From the NCBI GenBank assembly GCA_015065765.1, contig SVPP01000016.1, positions 1 through 54,532 of the forward strand: a DNA stretch of 54,532 nt. The letters are read 5' to 3'. The DNA is from Oscillospiraceae bacterium (GTDB taxonomy: Bacteria > Bacillota > Clostridia > Oscillospirales > Acutalibacteraceae). Numbering within the stretch: position 1 is the stretch's first letter; every line of letters begins with the position of its first letter. The notes beneath the pieces are model-generated. The model was not told the origin of the DNA, did no database searches, and was given only the letters and a program-made list of their open reading frames with translations. Position numbers and translations under genes: made by a program. Below are positions 24,947-33,238 of the stretch, in pieces.

Positions 24947-25948
24947 TTAATTATACAAATCAATTATCTCCTGAGCTTTTTCTTTGAGATGCTCGCGAAG
25001 CTCCTCAGGCTTTCTGACATAAACAGAATTCCTGTACTGCATCAGCCATGATATGAAGCCTTCGCTGATTGCCACCTGTGCCCTGATAAAGAATCTTGTG
25101 CTGTCCTCATTTCTGATTGTAGCATTCTCACCGAACCTGTCAACGATATCCTCAAGCATTTCATTTTTGCATACAATTTCCACATCGCAAAGTTTGCCGG
25201 AAAACATGTTAAACATCTTGTTTGAATAATCGGCAACATCAAACTCGCCTTTGTACTCTGAAACTTCTTCGAAGGAACGGACTGGATTGTCTGTAATTTT
25301 CACTTTTCTCATTCTGTCAAGTCTCGTATGCATAAGATTGTCATATTTAGGATTGTTGCAGATGAGATAATAGTGGTCATTGGACCATACAAGTGCATAA
25401 GGATTGACGACAAATTCACGGGATGCCATAACGATTTTCTTACCCGCTTCAATTTTATGTCTTATGTAGGTGAAAGTCACCTGCTTTTTCTCCTCGATTG
25501 CACGATTAAGTACATCTATCGTATAGAAAATTTCCTCATTGAAGGTTTTCACTCTGTTTGAGATACTGAGTTGACTTTTCAGCATCTCAAACTGGTCACG
25601 GCTCACAAGTGTACCGATTTTTTCAATGAGCTCCTGTGTCTTTTTCGGAGTTATGAAATCTGCAGACTGCACCGCATCGATTATAAGCCTTACTTCAGGC
25701 AACTGAAAATTTCTCGACGCGAGAAAATATCCTGACTTCGGAGTTTTAACCTTTATAATGTCATATCCGTTTTCTACAAGCAGAGCAATATCGGCATAAA
25801 TAGATTTTCGTTCCGCCTCTATTCCCCTTTTTGCCAGTTCTTCAATAATTTCACTTGTTGACATTATGTTGTTTTCGTCAGTCAGAGTTTCAAAAACATC
25901 GATTAAGCTTAACAATTTTTGTTTTGAACTTGATTTCACTGTTGACAA
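24947..25948 (-). CDS. WYL-domain transcriptional regulator
   Basis: Regulator of 333 residues. The N-terminal winged helix-turn-helix (about residues 10-75) has MSTSEIIEELAKRGIEAERKSIYADIALL. The WYL ligand-sensing domain (about 140-230) has VNPYALVWSNDHYYLICNN, where WSNDHYYL stands for the family's W-Y-L core. A C-terminal WCX-like extension follows. The start is a TTG at 25948 preceded by AGGGGG at 8 bases. It lies 21 bases after the GH2 gene and before the kinase-GH4 pair, so it probably senses a sugar or sugar phosphate from this pathway. Confidence 0.85.
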   Translation of the reverse strand: MSTVKSSSKQKLLSLIDVFETLTDENNIMSTSEIIEELAKRGIEAERKSIYADIALLVENGYDIIKVKTPKSGYFLASRNFQLPEVRLIIDAVQSADFITPKKTQELIEKIGTLVSRDQFEMLKSQLSISNRVKTFNEEIFYTIDVLNRAIEEKKQVTFTYIRHKIEAGKKIVMASREFVVNPYALVWSNDHYYLICNNPKYDNLMHTRLDRMRKVKITDNPVRSFEEVSEYKGEFDVADYSNKMFNMFSGKLCDVEIVCKNEMLEDIVDRFGENATIRNEDSTRFFIRAQVAISEGFISWLMQYRNSVYVRKPEELREHLKEKAQEIIDLYN

Positions 25949-25969
25949 AGGGTATTCCCCCTTAAAAAT

Positions 25970-27727
25970 TTATCTTACAAGAATTGAAAACAATCTTTTA
26001 TTCAGTTTTACAATTGCCTCATTATCAATTTTCATAATATCACGGTCATACGTCATGATGCCGTTTGTTTCGTTTTCAACGTCGCTGAGCTGAGTATAAA
26101 CAACAGCACTGAGACCTTTGCTTACAAGAGGGATAATCTGTTTGTTGAAAAGTTTTTCATATGCCTTTGTAAGAGACTTTTTATCTTTATACATAAGATA
26201 TCCGAAAGCCTTGTTTTCGTCCATTGTATGACCGGGAACAATGCGCGAATATCCGCCGAATTCTGAAAGAACGAAAGCTCTGTTATCGGATTTTCCTTTA
26301 GTAACAGGCACAACGTATCTGTGCATACTTCTCAGGTCTCCGCCCTTCTGGTCAAACCATCCGCTTGCATGGTCTACAACACGTGAAGGATCAAGCTGTT
26401 TTACCTTTTCAGCAATTCTCTTTGCATCAAACTGTCCCCAGCCTTCATTGAAGGGTACCCAACAACCGATTGAAACACAGTTATGAAGAGTTGACATCAT
26501 CTGCTCAAGTTCATCCTCGAACTGGTCACGCCATTCCTTTTCGTCACGGTTGAAGAGTGCATACGCATCATCCTTGACCTTTATCTGGAAGAACGGCACT
26601 GCACCTACAAGGAAATTGCCCGGATGCTTTGCACCGCTGACCATATCCTGCCATACAATCATACCGATTTTATCACAGTGATAGTACCAACGGAGAGGCT
26701 CAACCTTTATGTGTTTTCTCAGCATGTTGAAACCAAGAGATTTCATCACCTTGATATCAAAAATCATGGCTTCATCTGTAGGAGCTGTCATAACACCATC
26801 AGGCCAGTAGCCCTGATCAAGAAGTCCTATCTGGAAATAAGGTTTATTGTTAAGGAACAAACGGGGAATTCCGTTTTCATCCTTTTCCATTGAGTATTTT
26901 CTCATACCGAAATAACTTGTTACTGTGTCTACGAGCAGATCATTACAGTAAAGTTCAAACATTACGTTGTAAAGATTAGGTTTCTCAGGAGACCAGAGCT
27001 TGAAGCGTTTCATGGGAATTACGTCTACACAGCCGATGTCAGATGTAAATACGACCTCTTCTTCATCATCAAATACAGTAGCCACAATTTTATAATCAGC
27101 TTCAGCAGTTGTTTCAATGTCAACATGAACACAGTATTCGTCAATATCAGGTGTCATTTTAATGCTTGAAATATGGTTTTCATCTACAGGCTCAAGCCAT
27201 ACGGTCTGCCAGATACCTGTTGTAGGAGTATACCAGAAGCCTACCTGCTTGATGGCCTGCTTACCTCTCTGCTGCCAGCCTTTATCTGTGGGGTCAAAGA
27301 CAGAAACATGAAGCTCATTTTCACCATCAACAAGATAATCTGTAATATCAAAGCTGAAAGGACAGTATCCGCCCGTATGACCGCCGACAAACTGACGATT
27401 AACGTAGATTCTGCATTCCCAGTCTACAGCCCCGAAATGAAGAATTGTTCTTTTTGAATCGTATTCATCACCAAGAGTAAATGTCTTGTGATACCAGAGA
27501 ATGTCCATAGGATCAAGTCTTTTTTCAACACCTGAGAGAGGTGCCTCAATTGCAAAAGGAACAGTAATTTTGCCCTCGTATTTATCAGGAATTTTCTCCA
27601 TTGAATCATTCACTGCATAATCGAACTGACCATTTAAATTTGTCCAGAGCGGTCTTTTGAGCTGAGGTCTTGGATATTCCTGAAGGGGTGCTTCTTTATT
27701 GACCTCTTTAGTCCATCTTGTTTCCAT
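25970..27727 (-). CDS. Glycoside hydrolase family 2 enzyme (beta-galactosidase/glucuronidase-like)
   Basis: GH2 enzyme of 585 residues with no signal peptide. The sugar-binding beta-sandwich (about 40-190) includes FGAVDWECRIYVNRQFVGGHTGGYCPFSFDIT, whose key motif is VNRQFVGGHTGGY. An Ig-like domain follows, then the TIM barrel from about 290 (GFNMLRKHIKVEP). The acid/base glutamate is in CWVPFNEGWGQFD and a probable nucleophile glutamate in FVLSEFGGYS. A strong GGAGG precedes the ATG at 27727; a longer reading would enter the tRNA region. It leads a cluster with WYL regulator, kinase and GH4. Confidence 0.87.
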   Translation of the reverse strand: METRWTKEVNKEAPLQEYPRPQLKRPLWTNLNGQFDYAVNDSMEKIPDKYEGKITVPFAIEAPLSGVEKRLDPMDILWYHKTFTLGDEYDSKRTILHFGAVDWECRIYVNRQFVGGHTGGYCPFSFDITDYLVDGENELHVSVFDPTDKGWQQRGKQAIKQVGFWYTPTTGIWQTVWLEPVDENHISSIKMTPDIDEYCVHVDIETTAEADYKIVATVFDDEEEVVFTSDIGCVDVIPMKRFKLWSPEKPNLYNVMFELYCNDLLVDTVTSYFGMRKYSMEKDENGIPRLFLNNKPYFQIGLLDQGYWPDGVMTAPTDEAMIFDIKVMKSLGFNMLRKHIKVEPLRWYYHCDKIGMIVWQDMVSGAKHPGNFLVGAVPFFQIKVKDDAYALFNRDEKEWRDQFEDELEQMMSTLHNCVSIGCWVPFNEGWGQFDAKRIAEKVKQLDPSRVVDHASGWFDQKGGDLRSMHRYVVPVTKGKSDNRAFVLSEFGGYSRIVPGHTMDENKAFGYLMYKDKKSLTKAYEKLFNKQIIPLVSKGLSAVVYTQLSDVENETNGIMTYDRDIMKIDNEAIVKLNKRLFSILVR

Positions 27728-27756
27728 AAAAATCCTCCGTTTTTTCAAAAAATATA

Positions 27757-27785
27757 TTGCTAAATCGGTAAATGTTTGATATAAT
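27757..27785 (+). promoter_or_regulatory. Promoter of tRNA-Leu
   Basis: Plus strand TTGCTA (27757-27762), 17-base spacer, TATAAT (27780-27785), 12 bases before the tRNA 5' end. Confidence 0.75.
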
Positions 27786-27797
27786 ATGTGACAGTGC

Positions 27798-27881
27798 GCG
27801 GATATGGTGGAATTGGCAGACACGTCAGATTTAGGATCTGATGGGTAATCCGTGCAGGTTCAAGTCCTGTTATCCGCACCA
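27798..27881 (+). tRNA. tRNA-Leu(UAG), CCA encoded
   Basis: The acceptor stem pairs GCGGATA with TATCCGC, followed by discriminator A and an encoded CCA (27879-27881). The anticodon stem TCAGA/TCTGA encloses the loop TTTAGGA with anticodon TAG, reading CUA leucine codons. A variable arm of class II type and a T-arm with GGTTCAAGTCC follow. The plus-strand orientation is opposite to the GH2 gene. The 3' end is duplicated 147 bases downstream. Confidence 0.95.
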
Positions 27882-28028
27882 AAGACAAGGAAATCACTTT
27901 TGTGGTTTGCTTGTCTTTTTTGTTGTCTGTATCAGGACTTGGAACCTGCTTATCGGCGAAGCCGATTTCAATTGTTGCCCGGACGGGCAAAGCAAGCGAA
28001 CGCCCATCAAGTCCTGTTATCCGCACCA
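27860..28028 (+). repeat. Direct duplication of the tRNA-Leu 3' end flanking a palindromic segment
   Basis: The 22 bases from the T-arm to the CCA of tRNA-Leu (27860-27881) recur exactly at 28007-28028. Between the copies lies a structured segment. A 9-10 base-pair closing stem pairs CAGGACTTG (27933-27941) with CAAGTCCTG (28008-28016). It encloses two hairpins, ATCGGC-GAA-GCCGAT (27952-27966) and TTGCCC-GGAC-GGGCAA (27975-27990). The first strand of the closing stem is an inverted copy of the tRNA T-arm with one inserted G. This resembles the scar of site-specific integration at a tRNA gene or a tiny mobile element. The second copy has no other tRNA arm, so it is not a second tRNA gene. Confidence 0.75.
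27881..27921 (+). terminator. Terminator of tRNA-Leu
   Basis: A 9-base-pair stem AAAGACAAG/CTTGTCTTT continues into a second stem AAATCAC/GTGGTTT with a T-rich loop, then TTT. It begins at the last base of the CCA end. Confidence 0.8.
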
Positions 28029-28214
28029 GTCGAGAGCCTCGACACGCAAGTTGCGTTGTTAAGGTTATTATTTTTTTGAGTTTCCACTCGCGTTTCAAGC
28101 ACATAAAAATATCGATTAAAGAGATCTTTAGTTATTTATACTAAAAATCGATACTTTAATTATACACTTTTCAAAGCTTAATTGCAATATATTATTTGTT
28201 AATTCTGTTAAATA
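27922..28214. other. Non-coding interval with clustered short palindromes
   Basis: I see no gene in this interval; short readings through it are accidental. Besides the duplicated tRNA end it holds GTCGAG-AGC-CTCGAC (28029-28043) directly after the second CCA and then ACGCAA-G-TTGCGT (28044-28056). AT-rich sequence continues up to the mscL promoter. Five independent stems in about 125 bases is dense for this genome. Confidence 0.6.
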
Positions 28215-28243
28215 TTGCATTTACAAAAAAAATGTGATACAAT
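28215..28243 (+). promoter_or_regulatory. Promoter of mscL
   Basis: TTGCAT (28215-28220), 17-base spacer, TACAAT (28238-28243), about 31 bases before the start codon. Confidence 0.65.
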
Positions 28244-28274
28244 AGTGAAAAACCAAGAAAAGGACGGATTAAAA

Positions 28275-28784
28275 ATGAAAAAGAGCACATTCTTCAAGGA
28301 TTTCAAAGAATTCATCACAAAAGGTAACATTATTGACATGGCAGTCGGCGTTGTAATCGGCGGTTCTTTCGGTAAAATCGTTACAGGTCTCGTTGAAAAC
28401 ATAATCAACCCCTTCGTTGGCATGTTCATGAAAACAGGTGACCTTGCAAGCTGGAAAACAGTTATGACTGAAGCCGTTCTCGACGAAGCAGGTAACGTTG
28501 TAACTCCTGAAGTTGCTTTCATGTGGGGTGCATGGATTCAGACAATTATTGATTTCATCATCACAGCTTTCTGCATCTTTGTTGTTCTTCGCGTTATCAT
28601 GAAACTCAAAAATAAGCTTGACGCTAAAAAGCTTGCTGAAGCAGAAGCAAAAGCTGCTGAAGAAAAAGCAAAAGCTGATGCTGAACTTGAAGCAGTCAAA
28701 GCTCGTCAGACACAGCTTGAAGAAAGCACACTCAATCAGGAAAAACTCCTCGGCGAAATCAAAGATATTCTCAGCAAGAAATAA
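28275..28784 (+). CDS. mscL: Large-conductance mechanosensitive channel MscL
   Basis: MscL opens under membrane tension to release solutes during osmotic downshock. The 169-residue protein starts MKKSTFFKDFKEFITKGN. It has the first pore helix region (NIIDMAVGVVIGGSFGKIV), a periplasmic loop and the second helix (IIDFIITAFCIFVVLRVIM). The C-terminus is extended: about 60 residues of Ala/Lys/Glu-rich sequence (AEAEAKAAEEKAKADAE) predicted to form a long coiled coil, longer than in the E. coli protein (136 residues). AAGGA lies 10 bases before the ATG at 28275; the reading 20 codons longer lacks a ribosome site and covers the promoter. Confidence 0.94.
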   Translation: MKKSTFFKDFKEFITKGNIIDMAVGVVIGGSFGKIVTGLVENIINPFVGMFMKTGDLASWKTVMTEAVLDEAGNVVTPEVAFMWGAWIQTIIDFIITAFCIFVVLRVIMKLKNKLDAKKLAEAEAKAAEEKAKADAELEAVKARQTQLEESTLNQEKLLGEIKDILSKK

Positions 28785-28797
28785 TTTTTACATAATT

Positions 28798-28829
28798 TCA
28801 GCTCTGCCTCAGGTAGGGCTGATTTTTTA
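28798..28829 (+). terminator. Terminator of mscL
   Basis: TCAGCTCT/AGGGCTGA hairpin (one wobble pair) followed by TTTTTT, 14 bases after the mscL stop. Confidence 0.85.
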
Positions 28830-28831
28830 TA

Positions 28832-28860
28832 TTGTTTTTTTGACAACAGTATGATAGAAT
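28832..28860 (+). promoter_or_regulatory. Possible promoter of the frameshifted secreted-protein gene
   Basis: TTGTTT (28832-28837), 17-base spacer, TAGAAT (28855-28860), about 30 bases before the start codon. Both boxes are imperfect. Confidence 0.4.
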
Positions 28861-28890
28861 AAAGAAAAAATACAAGTGAGGAATATAAAC

Positions 28891-29872
28891 ATGTTTCATA
28901 AAATATCATCATTTTTCTTCATGCTCATTTTGACTATCACTTCACTTTTTGGTTTGCCTCTTAAAAGATATGAATCAAGACAACTTTTTATTGACATCGG
29001 CTTTGAAAATGGTTTTTCAGTTGTGGGACAAGAAACTGTAAATGGTGAAGGTGTAAAGCTTGGAAAATTCACATACAACGAAACCTCTGAAAATCCTGAC
29101 TGGATGATTGCACAGTGGAACTCAGGCAGTTGCTTGTGGAATGACAGAATCGAGAGTGACAAATACACAATCACTGACGGTTCAACAAAAACAGTTACTT
29201 ACAATCCGACAGATAAGTCGATTTCAATGAGACTGAATGCAGCAAACATTTAATAAAGGTGAACCTGCAACTTATGAAAACTGGCCTCATCTGTTGCTCG
29301 AACAATCCCCTATTTGTGATTATAATAACCTGATTGAAAAAGATCAGGCCTTCTACAAATGCTCAGCAGACAGCATTGTACTTTCACTTGATATAAAAAT
29401 CTCAGACTTTGTTGACACCACCAACAAAGAAGGCGTTAACGCTGTACAGTTCCTTACATACATTTATCTTAAAGGAACTGACAATAATAAATTCATGTGG
29501 TTTGGCCTTAATCTTTTTGATGACAGAGGTTATCAGGATGAAACATGGTCACTTGACAAAGGAAGCGGTCAGATGATTTTCTGCCTTTCAACAAAAGACA
29601 CCTTTGGCAGCAACAGAAAATCACTTTTCAGAAATGGCAAACCTTATGTTTCGGATGAATGGGTGCATGTGGAGGTCGATTTAAAACCCTATATAGAAGA
29701 AGCGATGAAAAAAGCAAACAAGTCAGCCACATTTGACGCCGAAGTAAACGCTGAGGAGTTTTACATCGGAGGTACAAACATCGGATATGAGATTCACGGA
29801 AATTATGATTGCACAATTGACATCAAAAATTTCAAGCTGACTTCATATAACAAAACAGGCAGTATCATCTGA
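28891..29872 (+). pseudogene. Secreted beta-rich protein, reading frame broken by one frameshift
   Basis: Two adjoining frames look like one gene of about 326 residues. The first, from the ATG at 28891 (AGGA at 8 bases), encodes a signal-peptide-like start (MFHKISSFFFMLILTI) and stops at 29253. The second continues to 29872 and begins in mid-domain with GEPATYENWPHLL. Removing one T from the TTT at 29249-29251 joins them as LNAANINKGEPATYENW. The second part has alternating beta-strand patterns (NAVQFLTYIYLKG, FMWFGLNLFDD, WVHVEVDLKPY) that recall concanavalin-like carbohydrate-binding folds. I do not recognise a named family. It could be a real pseudogene, programmed slippage or an assembly error. 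Confidence 0.65.
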
Positions 29873-29881
29873 TACTGCCTT
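29856..29881 (+). terminator. Hairpin over the stop codon of the secreted-protein gene
   Basis: Perfect stem GGCAGTATCA/TGATACTGCC with a 2-base centre that contains the TGA stop. The T tract after it is poor, so it may act only as an mRNA 3'-end structure; a stronger hairpin follows at 29966. Confidence 0.45.
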
Positions 29882-29965
29882 ATGACTGTCGATAAACCCA
29901 CATAAGCATATGTGTGGATATCCGATATATGAAATACTTCAAAAAAAAAAACAAAATAATACCAG

Positions 29966-30000
29966 AAAAGTGGGTGATACATCAAGTGTCACCCACTTTT
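29966..30000. terminator. Bidirectional terminator between the secreted-protein gene and ribokinase
   Basis: Stem AAAAGTGGGTGA/TCACCCACTTTT around a 9-11 base loop, giving TTTT on both strands. It can terminate the plus-strand gene and the minus-strand ribokinase gene, which ends at 30018. The gap 29882-30017 shows nothing else. Confidence 0.85.
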
Positions 30001-30017
30001 GCATATATTTGCCATTT

Positions 30018-30878
30018 TTACATATATGGAATTGATTCTGCTGCTCCTGCAACAGTGACTGCTTTTGCCGCAGCTGATGTGGCTTTTTTCATAGCCTCTT
30101 CAACGCTTTTTCCGTTTGCAAGTGCTGCAATAAAATACCCTGTAAAAGTATCGCCTGCGGCAGTTGTGTCAACCGCCTTTACTTTTTCCGCCTCAACTGA
30201 AAAGCACTTGCTCCTGTTAAAATACACCGAACCTTTACTTCCCAGTGTTAGAACAAACTCAGCCTGCGGAAACTTACTCTTCAGACCTTCAATTATCTTT
30301 TCAATCTCATTTTCCCCTGTCAGTGCTTCACCTTCAATTTCATTAAGAATGAAACAATCAATCTTCTCAAGAGAAAAACTTGTCAGGTTCCCTGTTATGG
30401 GAGACGGATTAAAAAAGATTTTCATTCCTTTTTCATGTGCTTTATCAATCACATACGGCACAATATTCGTCTCATTCTGCAACACAACAAAATCGCCTTC
30501 AGAAAAATCCGACAGAACTTTGTCTGCAATCTCTTCAGTAATTCCCTGATTTGCTCCGCCAAAAAGAAGAATACAATTTTCACCTTTTTCGTCAACCTGA
30601 ATTATAGCATGTCCCGTGGGAATTTCACTTTCAAAAACAAAAGCAGTATCAATACCGTCTCTGCTCGTAAACTCTTTCAGAAAAGTACCGTCAGCACCTA
30701 CCGCTCCTGCGTGATAAACCATCGCACCGGCTCTTGCTATTGCCACAGATTGATTCAAGCCTTTACCCCCGACTTTTCTCGTGTAATCATCAGATTTTAC
30801 TGTTTCGCCCGGAGTTACAAACTGTTTCACACGGTAAACATGGTCTATATTTAACGAACCAAAATTTAAAATTTTCAA
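30018..30878 (-). CDS. PfkB-family carbohydrate kinase, ribokinase-like
   Basis: Ribokinase-superfamily enzyme of 286 residues. Visible motifs are NFGSLNIDHVYRV at the N-terminus, the substrate glycine motif KVGGKGLNQSVAIARAGA (about 35-50), and the C-terminal DTTAAGDTFTGYF with the catalytic aspartate in AAGD. The overall pattern fits RbsK, but a related sugar cannot be excluded. The start is probably the TTG at 30878, with AAAGGTGA upstream; the in-frame GTG at 30887 lies within that ribosome site. The terminator of the upstream dockerin gene is immediately before it, so expression may depend on read-through. Confidence 0.83.
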   Translation of the reverse strand: MKILNFGSLNIDHVYRVKQFVTPGETVKSDDYTRKVGGKGLNQSVAIARAGAMVYHAGAVGADGTFLKEFTSRDGIDTAFVFESEIPTGHAIIQVDEKGENCILLFGGANQGITEEIADKVLSDFSEGDFVVLQNETNIVPYVIDKAHEKGMKIFFNPSPITGNLTSFSLEKIDCFILNEIEGEALTGENEIEKIIEGLKSKFPQAEFVLTLGSKGSVYFNRSKCFSVEAEKVKAVDTTAAGDTFTGYFIAALANGKSVEEAMKKATSAAAKAVTVAGAAESIPYM

Positions 30879-30892
30879 GCCTATCACCTTTT

Positions 30893-30924
30893 CAAAAAGC
30901 CATACTTTTCAAGTATGGCTTTTG
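30893..30924 (-). terminator. Terminator of the first tandem dockerin gene
   Basis: Stem AAAAGCCATACTT/AAGTATGGCTTTT with a TTC-type loop and a following T run on the minus strand, 3 bases after the stop codon. The same stem recurs at 33207-33235 in the paralogous gene. Confidence 0.88.
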
Positions 30925-30926
30925 TT

Positions 30927-33122
30927 CTACCAAAGGAATGTTACTCCCCTTGCATGTGCATTTATTCTTGCTACGTCAATGGTATTGATTTTACCATCGT
31001 TATTCACATCTGCACATGTCTGTTCATATCCCACAAGTGCTGCTATGCTTCGTGCGTGGGAATTCACTCGTGCAGTGTCAATAGTGTTCACCTTTCCGTC
31101 ACCATTGATATCTCCTGACAGATGAATTACAAGTTCAGCAGTTACTTCTTCGGAAGTAACTGTAACTTCATATTCTCTCGTTGCATGATTTTCTTTTGAT
31201 ACTCTGAGAATATAAATACCTTCATCAATTTTTTCAAAGCTGTAATTCTGAACACCTGTCCCTGCAACTGATGCTGTATAGGCTGACTCCTCTTCACCTA
31301 CTCTTATGAGTTCAATTTTTGTTTCAGTCGTTTCACTGTTTTCGGCATTTGTCACAAAACTCTTTACTGTACCACTGACAGTTACACCTTCACCGAGAGC
31401 AGGAACAAAATCGTCATTATAGTTGTAATCACAGTTTTTACACTGATAAACAGTATACCCTTCCTCAGTTTTTGTAGGCTCTACAACAGTTGTTTCATAA
31501 TCATGACCGTTTTCGTCAACATAGTTATCATTATATGTATCTGAGCACACAGCACATGTGTATGTTGTGAAGCCTTTTTCCGTACATGTTGGAGCAATCA
31601 TTTCTGATTCATACGAGTGACCCTTAGCATCAACATAATCGCTCATATAAGTGTCACCGCATCCTGAACAGACATTTGTTGTATATCCATTTTCGGTACA
31701 CGTAGGAGGATTTGCCGTTTTTTCATAGCTGTGAGCAATAATATCTGAAGTTTTCTCCTCAACTACTTCATTGCAAACTGTGCATCTGACTTCTTCAAAA
31801 CCTTCAACTGTACATGTAGGCTCTGAAATTACATTCCATTCGCCCTGAATATGTCCCTTTGCAGGAATTATTTCTGTCTTCTGTTCACCGCAGAGACATG
31901 TAAAAATCCGTGAGCCATCTTCAGTACATGTAGCTTCTTTCACAACAGGATCTTTATATCTATAAAAATCGTGTTCTGTATTTACAAGATTATTGAAAGC
32001 TGATTCAAGGTCAGCTGCAGCAACAAGTGCATTCTGACACGCAATTTTAAAACCATAATTTGCTCTGGGAACCGAATATATTACCTGATAAGCCATATCA
32101 AGTGCCGAAATAAGCTTCTCCCACGATTTTGAAGTGTATTTTTCCTTCTGTACGTAATAGCCGCTACTCAATTGCGAGTTAACACCAAGAATTTTTTCTG
32201 CCATTTCTTTCGCAGCTTCCCTATCCGTATTGGAAAGATAATACATTTCTGTGGTTTCTGTAATATTGGATTGGTCTTCCCAATCATTATTCCATGAATT
32301 AAAGCTGATTGTAAAATTATAGTAACCTGAAGGCGGCTCCGTCCACCTGATCCAGTTGCCATCATCAGAACGGTAAGTACCATTAGCTTCGGGCCAATCC
32401 ATCTGTCCCGGTCGTGCTGTATTCGGATTATCAGGCATTGTCTTAAGAGTTGACGGTGCATTTCCCGAAATAACATTGACACCTCTTGTTCTGGCACCCT
32501 GATAATTCCACGGCCAACCAACCTGTGTTCTGATTTTATAATACAATGACTCTTCACGAACCTGAACATAAGTTGTGTTCAATGTTTCAAGAATTTCAAA
32601 ATAACATCCGTCGCTTATCTGTCCCGGCATACCATGATTTGTACCGAGAGCACCTGTCTTTTCTTCAGATGCGCTTATATGGCCATAACCGTATCCAATA
32701 AGATTTTTCCATACTGTGTTTCCTGATTTATCGAGAATATCATATTCAACAGTATACCTAACCGTTGTGTTTGTTTCATCTGCAACAGTACCTGTTACAG
32801 AAAAATTAGTTGTATCTTCAACTATGACACCTTTTTCAACATCCACATTCAGACTTGAAGTCATATTCTCTGCGTAATAGGGCAAAAATGCACTGATTGA
32901 ATTAATCTTTACTTTGTAGTTACTGTCTGTTATCCTGACAGTGAAAGTAGTGTTAACTGTTTTGCCGACAAAAGTTGATGAGGTCTGATAAAACATCACA
33001 GGATTAAATGACTCCACGCCACCGCCAACGGCAACGTCTTTTGCACTTGTATTAACCGGACAATTAATACAACTGAATATTAGGACAAAGGCTAATGCAA
33101 ATGATAAAAATTTTTTAGGCAT
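30927..33122 (-). CDS. Secreted dockerin protein with ESFNPV N-domain, FIVAR-like region and five CCCH repeats
   Basis: Protein of 731 residues. After a signal peptide (to about 25) comes an N-terminal domain beginning GGGVESFNPVMFY (about 30-290), shared with the next two long paralogs. A helical stretch follows, with a FIVAR-like pattern (WEKLISALDMAYQVIY then AADLESAFNNLV). Five repeats of about 40 residues come next (about 390-590), of form PTCTEKGFTTYTC-xx-C-x13-GH; the last lacks the first Cys and the His. A carboxypeptidase-regulatory-like beta domain (VSGTVKSF to VTAELVIHL) then leads to a dockerin with loops DINGDGKVNTID and DVNNDGKINTID, ending FLW. No enzyme domain is seen. GGGGTGA precedes the ATG at 33122. 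Confidence 0.85.
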   Translation of the reverse strand: MPKKFLSFALAFVLIFSCINCPVNTSAKDVAVGGGVESFNPVMFYQTSSTFVGKTVNTTFTVRITDSNYKVKINSISAFLPYYAENMTSSLNVDVEKGVIVEDTTNFSVTGTVADETNTTVRYTVEYDILDKSGNTVWKNLIGYGYGHISASEEKTGALGTNHGMPGQISDGCYFEILETLNTTYVQVREESLYYKIRTQVGWPWNYQGARTRGVNVISGNAPSTLKTMPDNPNTARPGQMDWPEANGTYRSDDGNWIRWTEPPSGYYNFTISFNSWNNDWEDQSNITETTEMYYLSNTDREAAKEMAEKILGVNSQLSSGYYVQKEKYTSKSWEKLISALDMAYQVIYSVPRANYGFKIACQNALVAAADLESAFNNLVNTEHDFYRYKDPVVKEATCTEDGSRIFTCLCGEQKTEIIPAKGHIQGEWNVISEPTCTVEGFEEVRCTVCNEVVEEKTSDIIAHSYEKTANPPTCTENGYTTNVCSGCGDTYMSDYVDAKGHSYESEMIAPTCTEKGFTTYTCAVCSDTYNDNYVDENGHDYETTVVEPTKTEEGYTVYQCKNCDYNYNDDFVPALGEGVTVSGTVKSFVTNAENSETTETKIELIRVGEEESAYTASVAGTGVQNYSFEKIDEGIYILRVSKENHATREYEVTVTSEEVTAELVIHLSGDINGDGKVNTIDTARVNSHARSIAALVGYEQTCADVNNDGKINTIDVARINAHARGVTFLW

Positions 33123-33157
33123 AATACAATCACCCCCCATTATTACTCTATGTTTTC

Positions 33158-33186
33158 ATAATAACATCTGTAAATAAAAATTTCAA
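33158..33186 (-). promoter_or_regulatory. Promoter of the 731-residue dockerin gene
   Basis: Minus strand TTGAAA (33181-33186), 17-base spacer ending AGATGT, then TATTAT (33158-33163). The next gene upstream (35702-35730) has nearly the same element. Confidence 0.65.
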
Positions 33187-33206
33187 TACATATTTAGAAA
33201 TAAAAC

Positions 33207-33235
33207 AAAAGCCATACTTAAAAAGTATGGCTTTT
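33207..33235 (-). terminator. Terminator of the second tandem dockerin gene, copy of that at 30893
   Basis: Stem AAAAGCCATACTT/AAGTATGGCTTTT, identical in sequence to the one after the downstream paralog and at the same distance from the stop codon, showing that the duplicated unit includes the terminator. Confidence 0.85.
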
Positions 33236-33238
33236 GTT

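Noticed and set aside
28005-28028. Second tRNA gene downstream of tRNA-Leu
   Set aside because: Only the T-arm/acceptor 3' half and CCA are present; no D-arm, anticodon arm or 5' acceptor strand can be found.
27841-28144. Several short plus- and minus-strand frames through the tRNA region
   Set aside because: They cross the tRNA and palindromic DNA, have no ribosome sites, and are explained by lack of stops in repetitive sequence.
30915-31125. Plus-strand open frames at 30915-31125 and their copies at 33227-33437
   Set aside because: They are antisense shadows of the duplicated dockerin ends; their similarity to each other only reflects the repeat on the minus strand, and they have no ribosome sites.
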